64,000 nt of DNA from PALSA-693 sp963729695 (lineage in GTDB: Bacteria; Actinomycetota; Acidimicrobiia; Acidimicrobiales; Palsa-688), in assembly GCA_963729695.1 (NCBI GenBank), contig CAVSOT010000007.1:1116001-1180000 (forward strand). Reading direction: 5' to 3'. The position numbers and the translations under genes were made by a program. The notes under the pieces were generated by a model. The model ran no database searches, had not been told where the DNA came from, and worked only from the letters and a program-made list of their open reading frames with translations. This document shows, in pieces, positions 1 through 6,915 of the stretch. Position 1 is the first letter of the stretch, and each line of letters starts with the position of its first letter.

Positions 1-239
1 TTGCAGGCCAAGACAACGTGTCCACCATGATCACGCACGCGGCGGATTCCTCCAACCAGCGCGCCCAATCCGGCGGAGTCCACAAACGAGACGCCGGACA
101 AGTCGATCACTAGCCGGCGACTCGTCGACAGGCGGGCCAGGCTGTCCCGAAACTGGCCGACAGTGAACGCCTCAAGCTCACCGAAGGCCCGGCAAATGGT
201 ACAGCCGTTGGTTCTGCCATCTTCGTCGATCGTCAACAT
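1..239 (-). CDS. STAS-domain anti-sigma factor antagonist (partial, C-terminus outside window)
   Basis: The reverse strand starts with ATG at 239 behind an excellent ribosome site (GGAGGGATCTC just upstream) and stays open to the window edge, giving about 79 residues. The segment reading VIDLSGVSFVDSAGLGALVG is the hallmark STAS switch region, with the phosphorylatable serine in DSAG. Proteins of this family (SpoIIAA/RsbV type) bind anti-sigma kinases and release a sigma factor when unphosphorylated. An unusual N-terminus contains two cysteines (CTIC). Its kinase partner is not in view here, although an RsbW-like/STAS pair lies at the other end of the window. The family call is firm; the partner is unknown. 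Confidence 0.85.
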   Translation of the reverse strand, partial: MLTIDEDGRTNGCTICRAFGELEAFTVGQFRDSLARLSTSRRLVIDLSGVSFVDSAGLGALVGGIRRVRDHGGHVVLAC

Positions 240-602
240 GAGATCCCTCCTGCTGCCTGGCGGCCGAACCGGCCTATACACCACGAGTCGCGCCGACGGC
301 CGCCGGGACGGTATGGCCGGGTCGCGGGGCTGCTACCGCCTCTTATTAGCAAGCGATCAGTTCGACGACATCCTCCACAGTGGATGAGATGAGCTTCTCG
401 ATTCGGTCCGGGTGCGCCGGAGGAAACCGACACTTCTCACCAGCGACTGAGCTGTCCACCTTCGTGAGGGCGGCTTCGAAATCCAGCCCCACTCCGGCGA
501 CATCGCCGCAGTCGGCCAGGAGGTCACCGGATCCGCCCGTCTCCGGCTCCGCTGAAGGCGTGGCAGGATGGGGTCGATCAGTCGACTGGGAAGGGAGTCA
601 CG
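240..602. other. Intergenic region without a supportable gene
   Basis: This gap lies between the divergently oriented STAS gene and the glutamate decarboxylase gene, so it should hold both promoters. A reverse-strand frame ending at the TAA at 346-348 reads as a fairly natural, low-arginine sequence (including LISSTVEDVVELIAC at its end), but it has no good start codon or ribosome site and I do not recognise it. It may be a gene remnant. Confidence 0.3.
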
Positions 603-2003
603 GTGGGGTTGCACAACCGGGAGCAGGTGCGGGATCGGCTATATGAGTGCGTGTTCGCGTCGGCGGCATTGGCTACCGAGCTGCCCAAGTATCGGTTTCC
701 TGAGGCGGAGACACTGCCGGACCTTGCCTTTCAAGTCATCCACGACGAGTTGTTGCTGGACGGCAATGCCCGCCAGAACCTGGCCACGTTTTGCCAGACG
801 TGGGAGGAGCCTCAGGTCCACGCCTTGATGGACTTGGCGATCGACAAGAACTTGATCGACGAGGACGAGTATCCCCAGTCGGCCGAGATCGAACGTCGAT
901 GCGTGCACATGATGGCGGACTTGTGGAACGCCCCGGACGCGGCCAACACCATCGGGACGTCGGCCATCGGCTCCTCGGAGGCGTGCATGCTGGGGGGGAT
1001 GGCGGCCAAGTGGCGGTGGCGGGCGAGGCGGCAGGAGGAGGGTCGTTCGACGGACCGCCCGAACATGGTGTGCGGGCCGGTTCAGGTCGTGTGGCACAAG
1101 TTCGCCCGGTACTGGGACGTGGAAATGCGCGAGGTGCCTATGGCCCCGGGGCGCTACATGATGGACCCCGAGCAGATGCTCGAGCGTGTCGATGAGAACA
1201 CGATTTTTGTGGTGCCCACCTTCGGCGTCACCTACACGGGCGCCTATGAGCCGGTGGCCGAGCTGGCCGCCGCTCTTGATGATCTCGAGGCGCGCACCGG
1301 CTTGGATGTGGACATCCACGTGGATGGGGCCAGCGGTGGCTTCCTGGCCCCGTTTTGCGCCCCGGAGATTCTTTTCGACTTTCGCCTGCCCAGGGTCAAG
1401 TCGATCAGCACGTCCGGGCACAAGTTCGGTCTGGCCCCCCTGGGGGTGGGCTGGGTCATCTGGCGTGACACGGCGGAGCTGCCGGAGGGTTTGGTGTTTC
1501 ACGTCAACTATCTGGGTGGCGACATGCCGGATTTTCATATCAACTTCTCCCGCCCGGCCGGGCAGGTCATCGCCCAGTACTACGACTTCATCCGCCTGGG
1601 GCGCGAGGGGTACGGACGGGTTCATCAGGCGTGCTATGACACCGGCGCTTACCTGGCCGAGCAGATCCCTCAGCTGGGTCCCTTCGAGTTGCTATGCTCC
1701 TCCGACCCGGCCACTGGTATCCCGGCCGTGACCTGGCGTATCAAGGCAGGCGAAGAACCCGGTTACACGCTGTTCGACCTGGCCGATCGGCTCCGTAATC
1801 GGGGCTGGCAGGTGCCGGCCTACACGCTGACCGGATCGGCCTCTGACATCGCTGTTCAGCGTATACTGGTGCGCCAAGGCGTCGACCGCGATCTGGTCTC
1901 CCTCCTCCTGGATGACTTCGCCGCATCGGTCACCCACTTCGATAAGCATCCGGTCTCGGTGGCCATGAGCCGCGAAGAAGCCGGGGGCTTCAGCCACCTC
2001 TAG
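603..2003 (+). CDS. gadB: Glutamate decarboxylase
   Basis: This PLP-dependent enzyme converts L-glutamate to GABA and CO2, consuming a proton; in many bacteria it supports acid resistance. The protein is 466 residues, the same length as E. coli GadB. The PLP-binding lysine sits in STSGHKFGLAPLGVGW (about Lys274), and the aspartate that pairs with the cofactor pyridine nitrogen is in HVDGASGGF (about Asp241). The N-terminal half keeps the family core TSAIGSSEACMLGGMA. The start is GTG, preceded by AAGGGAG at good spacing. No glutamate/GABA antiporter gene is adjacent, so a complete acid-resistance unit is not visible and the enzyme may serve GABA metabolism instead. Confidence 0.95.
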   Translation: MGLHNREQVRDRLYECVFASAALATELPKYRFPEAETLPDLAFQVIHDELLLDGNARQNLATFCQTWEEPQVHALMDLAIDKNLIDEDEYPQSAEIERRCVHMMADLWNAPDAANTIGTSAIGSSEACMLGGMAAKWRWRARRQEEGRSTDRPNMVCGPVQVVWHKFARYWDVEMREVPMAPGRYMMDPEQMLERVDENTIFVVPTFGVTYTGAYEPVAELAAALDDLEARTGLDVDIHVDGASGGFLAPFCAPEILFDFRLPRVKSISTSGHKFGLAPLGVGWVIWRDTAELPEGLVFHVNYLGGDMPDFHINFSRPAGQVIAQYYDFIRLGREGYGRVHQACYDTGAYLAEQIPQLGPFELLCSSDPATGIPAVTWRIKAGEEPGYTLFDLADRLRNRGWQVPAYTLTGSASDIAVQRILVRQGVDRDLVSLLLDDFAASVTHFDKHPVSVAMSREEAGGFSHL

Positions 2004-2154
2004 CGCCGGGCAGCAGGACGACCGTGAACCGGGATGACGACGGCGAACCCGCTGCTGCGGGCGGTAGGGCGGTGCTCAGGCGCCACCGGCCTCTTGGGTA
2101 GCGGCCGCCGTTCGTCTGCCAAGTCGATGCGGCCGCATTAAGTTCATTTGAACC

Positions 2155-3099
2155 ATGTACACCGACCCGGGCAGACAATCCCCCATAAGCCCAGCCGAGT
2201 TCGACGAGCTGTACCGGCGCCTGAAGGGGAAAGCCAACTGGGGGGCATCCGACCGGCGGGGCGCGCTCAACCACATCACCTCAGCGCAGGTGCTGGCCGC
2301 GGCCAGGGAAATCCGATCGGGTCGCACGGTGACTCTCGCGGCGCCAATGGAAACGGAGTCGTCGTGCGACAACCCCGAACCCACCGAGCACAGTATGACT
2401 GGAGTCCCAAACAGTCAGCCGATTGCGACCGGGCTGCACTTCGCCATGGACCGCATCGCTATCAACATTCACGGGAACGCTGATAGCCATATCGACGCCC
2501 TCTGTCACGTCATTTATGACGGCAATCTGTACAACGGGGTACCCGCCAAAACCATCACATCCACAGGCGCGACGACGCTGTCCATCGACGAGGCCCGCCA
2601 CGGAATAGTCAGTCGCGGCATCCTGCTCGACATTCCGCGGCTGCGCCAGGTGTCATGGCTGGAACCAGGCGATCACGTGAGGGCCGATGACCTCTCCGCC
2701 GCGGAGCAGGCAGAGGGACTCCGGGTCAGTCAAGGCGACCTCCTTTTTGTGCGGGTCGGCCATCGCCGGCGCCGCAATGAGCTCGGACCGTGGAAAGTCG
2801 CTGACGCTCGGGCCGGGTTACACCCCACCGCGCTGGAGTTCCTGGCGGAACGGCAGGTGGCCCTGCTCGGCAGTGACGGCAACAACGACACGGCTCCCAG
2901 CACGACCGTGGACGTCCAGTTCCCGGTTCACACCCTGGCTATCAACGCCATGGGACTGTACTTGTTGGACTACCTGCAGTTCGAAGATCTTGTCCCGGTA
3001 TGCGAAGAAGAGAGGCGGTGGTCTTTCCTCTGCGTGATCGCCCCACTACGGCTACCAGCGGCAACCGGTTCACCTGTCAACCCGATCGCAATCCTCTGA
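2155..3099 (+). CDS. Cyclase family protein (kynurenine formamidase-like, PF04199)
   Basis: A 314-residue cytosolic hydrolase of the cyclase/kynurenine formamidase superfamily. Residues 106-118 read HGNADSHIDALCH, matching the family metal-binding pattern HxGTHxDxPxH with the central glycine-threonine replaced. The remaining region LLGSDGNNDTAPST and the C-terminal part fit the same family. Members hydrolyse N-formylkynurenine, isatin or other cyclic amides and lactams, so the substrate cannot be assigned. No strong ribosome site precedes the ATG at 2155 (the upstream bases are AT-rich), so the start is only moderately secure. It follows gadB by 151 bases on the same strand, but there is no evident functional link. 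Confidence 0.8.
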   Translation: MYTDPGRQSPISPAEFDELYRRLKGKANWGASDRRGALNHITSAQVLAAAREIRSGRTVTLAAPMETESSCDNPEPTEHSMTGVPNSQPIATGLHFAMDRIAINIHGNADSHIDALCHVIYDGNLYNGVPAKTITSTGATTLSIDEARHGIVSRGILLDIPRLRQVSWLEPGDHVRADDLSAAEQAEGLRVSQGDLLFVRVGHRRRRNELGPWKVADARAGLHPTALEFLAERQVALLGSDGNNDTAPSTTVDVQFPVHTLAINAMGLYLLDYLQFEDLVPVCEEERRWSFLCVIAPLRLPAATGSPVNPIAIL

Positions 3100-3360
3100 C
3101 CCTCCTCTACCTTCGCCACTCCAAGCCAGGCCACCACCCGGTTGGCATCGGGACGAAATCATCCGAACGGGGTGAGGACCTTTACCCGCCGGCGGTGGCA
3201 CCATGTGGCGGTGATCGTCCCTACTGCAGACATCGCCCTCGCGTCGATGGCTGCGGCGGCGGTGTCTATCTACGTCCATCGTGTCGCGAGTGGCCGACTC
3301 TCCAAGAAGAGCCCCCTCACGCCCACCGGGCCCCGGGTGTATCGGCGCCGACCAGCATGA

Positions 3361-3522
3361 AGGGCCGGAAACTCGGGCCTGGGCAAATACCACGGGCGAG
3401 CGAGCTTCGAGCCGCTCACCAACGCCAGCGGCATCACCTACTGCAGCGCCAAGCTCGACCCTGGGGTTATGTGTCCGCCCTATTCTGAGCACGAGGCTTC
3501 TGCGGGATCATCGCCAAGGTGA
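3361..3522 (+). pseudogene. Aldehyde dehydrogenase C-terminal remnant
   Basis: The frame after the in-frame TGA at 3358-3360 encodes AGNSGLGKYHGRASFE, then LDPGVMCPPYSEH, and stops at 3520-3522. This matches the last 50 or so residues of class 3-type aldehyde dehydrogenases, which carry GNSGMGxYHG, then a phenylalanine/threonine-asparagine stretch, then xYPPYxxH near the end. The catalytic cysteine domain and everything upstream are absent. The region 3100-3360 holds no other recognisable gene. I infer a decayed gene whose N-terminal 400 residues have been lost. Confidence 0.65.
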
Positions 3523-3620
3523 TGCCGGACCTTTGAATCGCTGGACGGGCGCGCTATGTGGTTACGAACTTATCGACGGTGTTTCTCTAAGATCTGCTGA
3601 ACGAACGGAAGGAGTTTCCA

Positions 3621-3887
3621 ATGGGATTTAGGCGACGCACGAGGCGGCGGGCGCTCATTGCTGGAGCGGCGGTTGGTGGAGCGGTGGCGCACCACGCGGC
3701 TACGTCCGGGGGCCAGGACCAGCCCGCTGATCAGGCTCCTGCGGGCGACGTTCAGGACCAGGCGCAGTATGCGCCTCCGCCGGTGGACACCGCCGACGAG
3801 ATCGAACACCTGGCCCAGTTGCACGCTTCGGGCGTGCTGACCGACGAGGAGTTCGCGTCGGCCAAGGCGAAGGCCCTCGGGTCGTGA
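3621..3887 (+). CDS. SHOCT-domain small protein
   Basis: An 88-residue protein. A basic N-terminus (FRRRTRRRA) is followed by a short hydrophobic alanine/glycine stretch (about 13-27), a disordered Gln/Pro-rich linker, and a C-terminal SHOCT domain: DEIEHLAQLHASGVLTDEEF followed by AKAKALG. SHOCT domains are about 30-residue helical modules found at the ends of many bacterial proteins and are thought to mediate oligomerisation. A strong ribosome site (GGAAGGAG, then TTTCC, then ATG) supports the start. Function is otherwise unknown. The next gene begins 63 bases downstream on the same strand and may be co-transcribed. Confidence 0.85.
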   Translation: MGFRRRTRRRALIAGAAVGGAVAHHAATSGGQDQPADQAPAGDVQDQAQYAPPPVDTADEIEHLAQLHASGVLTDEEFASAKAKALGS

Positions 3888-3950
3888 GCGCACGTCGGAT
3901 TGCCGGCAGATGTTGCCCGGATCGATTCCCGACAGGAATAGGAGACTGAG

Positions 3951-4367
3951 ATGAGTGGATCGCGCAAGGAGGTGCTGGCGGAGGCGCTCGAGGCTGAGGT
4001 CGGCGGCGAACCGGTGGACGTGGGGTCCCTGTTCACCGATGACGTCGTCGGCTGGTCGCCGTACGCCACGGTGTCAGGCCTGAAGGCACTCGCGGAGCTT
4101 GCCGCCCTCCGTGAGATAGCGTTCTCCAACGTCGTCATCCTGTTGCGAGGACTCGACGAAGTGGGTAACAGGGCGTACGCCGAATGGCTCGTCGAAGCCG
4201 ATCACACGGGCCCGCTCGTGCTCGGCGAGGATGCCGTGTTGGAGGCGACGGGACGGCACGTCCGGTTGCCCGGCGTCACCGTGGCCGATTTCCGCCAGGG
4301 CAAGATCCGGTCGTACCGGACGTACTTCGACGACATTTCGCTGATCGAGCAGATCGTCGGCGTCTGA
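3951..4367 (+). CDS. SnoaL-like/NTF2-fold protein
   Basis: A 138-residue protein of the NTF2-like superfamily, which includes SnoaL polyketide cyclases, ketosteroid isomerases and many small stress or ligand-binding proteins. Typical features are an early acidic segment FTDDVVGWSP, a central AYAEWLVEADHTGPL strand pair, and a closing RSYRTYFDDISLIEQI. The ATG follows TAGGAGACTGAG, a good ribosome site. It is 12 bases upstream of a GNAT acetyltransferase gene and probably in one operon with it. The catalytic role is not deducible: family membership is visible, but substrate residues are not diagnostic. Confidence 0.75.
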   Translation: MSGSRKEVLAEALEAEVGGEPVDVGSLFTDDVVGWSPYATVSGLKALAELAALREIAFSNVVILLRGLDEVGNRAYAEWLVEADHTGPLVLGEDAVLEATGRHVRLPGVTVADFRQGKIRSYRTYFDDISLIEQIVGV

Positions 4368-4379
4368 CGAGTCGGCACG

Positions 4380-4811
4380 GTGGAGTTCTCCGTCGAGGAT
4401 CGTCCAGACCCGGGCGATATCGAAGTCCTGGAAACCCAGATCCGTCATGAGGCGTCTGCCGCCATGGGACTCGGCGACGAAGTCGATCTGGCGATCTTCG
4501 TGCGTGACGCGGGCACTGTCGTAGCCGGCATTAGCGGATGGACTTGGGGCGATTGCTGCGAGCTGCAGAACCTCTGGGTGGAGCCGAGTCTGCGTGGGCG
4601 CGGGCTGGCTACTCGGCTCATCGCCGCCGCGGAAGCCGAGGCCGCGTCACGCGGCTGCTCACAGACCGTCCACTTCACCTACGACTTCCAGGCCCGAGCT
4701 CTCTATGAGCGGAACGGCTACGAACTGGTCGGTCGAGTCCGGAACTTCCCGTCAGGGACGGACGTGCTGTGGTATCGCAAGAGCCTTGAGCGGCCGGTAG
4801 ATATGCGCTGA
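4380..4811 (+). CDS. GNAT family N-acetyltransferase
   Basis: A 143-residue acetyl-CoA-dependent N-acetyltransferase. Motif A is clear: LWVEPSLRGRGLATRLI (about 65-81), where RGRGLA is the pyrophosphate-binding Q/RxxGxG/A loop. Motif B is represented by ARALYERNGYELVGRVRNFP near the C-terminus, ending with LWYRKSL. The start is GTG at 4380 with only a weak ribosome site, consistent with translational coupling to the SnoaL-like gene that stops 13 bases before. Substrate is unknown; the length and ending resemble small-molecule or antibiotic-type acetyltransferases rather than ribosomal-protein ones. Confidence 0.85.
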   Translation: MEFSVEDRPDPGDIEVLETQIRHEASAAMGLGDEVDLAIFVRDAGTVVAGISGWTWGDCCELQNLWVEPSLRGRGLATRLIAAAEAEAASRGCSQTVHFTYDFQARALYERNGYELVGRVRNFPSGTDVLWYRKSLERPVDMR

Positions 4812-4842
4812 ACCTGGCCCGCCAGCTCAGTTCCCAGACGGC

Positions 4843-5895
4843 TCAGCCATCGATCTCCTCCCAGACGGCCTGCTCGTCGTGCTCCTCCCAGTCGGCGCCT
4901 GGCAGCGCGATAGCCCAGTTCGTCCAGGTCCCAATCGGCCGGGCTGGCGCCGTCGTCACTCTGGCCTGGACCGACATGCCGGGTGTGAGCTCTACCGCCG
5001 AGCGCAGCGGGGCTGTGGTCATCCCCCAATGGGTCGGCGGGTCACCGGGTCCGATGGAGAGCGAGACGCCGGGCGCCAGCTCGGCGCTGAACCACAGGGC
5101 CAGGGCGTTGGCTGTACCGTGGTCGCCGACGACGAGCCGCGTTTCGGCTTCGTGAGCCGCCTGCGCCTGCTCAATCGGGATCAGCTCCGCGTCAGTGGTC
5201 CACAGCCAACCCGGCTCGGAGCGCATGTCACCTGCCTCGAGATGACGGAAGGTTCCGGAATAGACGATTTCGTTGACGGTCTTCTCGATTAGGTCGTCGA
5301 ACCTGACGCCGTAAGGATTGGCCCGCAGGAACTCCACTGTTTCCTCGAGATAGCGATCGTGCACCAACGCCGTCCACGCCTTGACCAGGCGGGGGATCAT
5401 GACCCCTCCCGGCTTGAGCCAGCGGTCGCGGGCGACGATGACCGGGGGGAGCATCCCTTCGTCGACCCCGAACCCACCGAGCCACTCCGAAACGATCACA
5501 TCGACACCTTCCGGCAGCTCGACGTCCATGACATCGCCGTGGATCACCCGGACGACGTCCCCGGTCCCGTTCGCCGCGGCAAGCTCCTGCGCCAGGACGG
5601 CGACCGACGTCCGCTCCACGGCGTAGACCCGCCCAGCACCCGCCCGCGCCGCGAACACGCTCAGGATGCCGCTTCCCGCCCCGACGTCGAGGACGACGTC
5701 GCCGGGGCGGACCACCGACTCGATCGCACGCCGGAAAGCCCCGGTGCGAACCCGATCGCAGATCATCGACCGATGCACCTCAAACTCCGCGTACATCGGG
5801 TCTGGAGGGTTCCTGATTGGCGTCCGCACCTCCACCTCCAAGTGTTGACCGTGGGGACCCTCACATCCCTTGTCAGGATCCCCGCAAGAGTCCAC
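4843..5895 (-). CDS. PRMT-like SAM-dependent methyltransferase
   Basis: A class I methyltransferase with the signature of protein arginine methyltransferases. In order: a helix resembling the PRMT cap, HRSMICDRVRTGAFRRAI (about 41-58); motif I, VVLDVGAGSGILSVFAARAG (67-86), ending in AVE; a double-E loop SEWLGGFGVDEGMLP with Glu137 and Glu146; then VARDRWLKPGGVMIP; and a THW loop, PPTHWG (286-291), in the C-terminal beta-barrel part. The combination of double-E and THW loops is characteristic of PRMTs. The start is uncertain: GTG at 5895 gives 350 residues, but ATG at about 5796 (MYAEFEVHRS) would begin closer to the conserved region. The substrate could be a protein arginine or a small guanidine/amine. 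The gene converges on the acetyltransferase gene. Confidence 0.85.
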   Translation of the reverse strand: MDSCGDPDKGCEGPHGQHLEVEVRTPIRNPPDPMYAEFEVHRSMICDRVRTGAFRRAIESVVRPGDVVLDVGAGSGILSVFAARAGAGRVYAVERTSVAVLAQELAAANGTGDVVRVIHGDVMDVELPEGVDVIVSEWLGGFGVDEGMLPPVIVARDRWLKPGGVMIPRLVKAWTALVHDRYLEETVEFLRANPYGVRFDDLIEKTVNEIVYSGTFRHLEAGDMRSEPGWLWTTDAELIPIEQAQAAHEAETRLVVGDHGTANALALWFSAELAPGVSLSIGPGDPPTHWGMTTAPLRSAVELTPGMSVQARVTTAPARPIGTWTNWAIALPGADWEEHDEQAVWEEIDG

Positions 5896-6199
5896 GAACT
5901 GCCGTGAGGATATGTGTCGCGACCTCGCTCATGAGGACCCCTCGGCTGCGGCCTCGATGTGGAATCATCGTGAAGGTGAGGGCGTGATCGGCACATCACT
6001 CGATCCGGATGAGATTCGCCGAATAAGGCGAGGCTGATCTGCTCGACCCGGTACAGAGCCACTACCGGGTAAGCGAGCAGACTGGCCGGATTTTGGCGTG
6101 AACGCTTTTTTCACCCGGTGTGGGGGGAGACAGGTAGTCGACCCAGAGTGAAGAATCGGGATGGGTGGCCAAGATTCCGCCATCTCAGGGAGCCGGCTC
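5896..6199. other. Intergenic region, divergent
   Basis: About 300 bases between the PRMT-like gene (reverse) and a forward gene. No convincing open frame was seen. There is a T-run (CTTTTTTCACC around 6107-6117) but no clear hairpin before it. Promoters for both flanking genes are expected here. Confidence 0.3.
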
Positions 6200-6781
6200 A
6201 TGCGCGACCAATCTGTTGTCCTCGCCGTCGCCTCCTACCACTCTGGGGCGAGTGCCGAGGTTGACTTCCGTGCGGTGTGGGGCCACAAGCGTCAGGGCCG
6301 AGACGACAAAGTAGCCGTCGCCGTGGTGGAGAAGGGTGCTAACGGTTGGCTCGAGATCACCCGTCACCACACCACGGCCATACCCCCGGCGTGGGGGGTT
6401 GCCCTCCTTGGCAGCGCTATCCTCGTGGTGGCGGCCCCGCTGGGTATCACCTTCCTGGCATCCGTGTTGGCGACCAGAGCCGAGTGGGAGGGAGTCGCCG
6501 CCATTGTCGGTCGCTTCTGGCACGAAGTCCCAAGAGAGCGGCTCCGCGCCATGGGCAATCTGCTGGAAGCCAGACAGACCGGCCTGCTCGTTGTGGCCGT
6601 CGATCACCGCGCCGAGCACATAACCCCGCTCCTGTCCAACGCTACCACCAAGATCGTGACCGACTACATCCGAGCCGATCTCGAGGCCGACTTTGGGTTG
6701 GGCATCAACGAAGTCACGGCCGCATCACCCACATCTTCACCCTCCGTGGACGATGCCGGCCGACGACCACCGCAGCTATGA
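6200..6781 (+). CDS. DUF1269-like predicted membrane protein
   Basis: A 193-residue protein. The N-terminus (VVLAVASYHSGASAEVDFRA) and the stretch KVAVAVVEKGANGWLEI resemble the DUF1269-type pattern, in which a ferredoxin-like domain precedes a hydrophobic segment. Residues 65-90 (WGVALLGSAILVVAAPLGIT and beyond) form a probable transmembrane or glycine-zipper segment. After it comes VPRERLRAMGNLLEARQTGL and then LVVAVD. I chose ATG 6200 because AGGGAG lies 7-8 bases upstream; an ATG at 6161 is in frame but poorly supported. Function is unknown; relatives occur beside stress genes. Confidence 0.65.
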   Translation: MRDQSVVLAVASYHSGASAEVDFRAVWGHKRQGRDDKVAVAVVEKGANGWLEITRHHTTAIPPAWGVALLGSAILVVAAPLGITFLASVLATRAEWEGVAAIVGRFWHEVPRERLRAMGNLLEARQTGLLVVAVDHRAEHITPLLSNATTKIVTDYIRADLEADFGLGINEVTAASPTSSPSVDDAGRRPPQL

Positions 6782-6915
6782 ATACCGTTGGGCTCTGATC
6801 GAGGTAGCCCACCACGCTCCTCTCACTGACAAACCCGCCCGACAAGCCAGCACGGTCGGGTGAGTGCCGCGAGAGCGCGGTCGTCGTGAATGGTCAGCCG
6901 TACTGGAGGGTTTCG

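Noticed and set aside
346..600. Reverse-strand frame ending LISSTVEDVVELIAC
   Set aside because: Natural-looking composition but no start codon with a ribosome site and no family recognised.
639..1625. Reverse-strand frame of 328 codons
   Set aside because: Complete overlap with glutamate decarboxylase, which has clear catalytic motifs; typical high-GC antisense frame.
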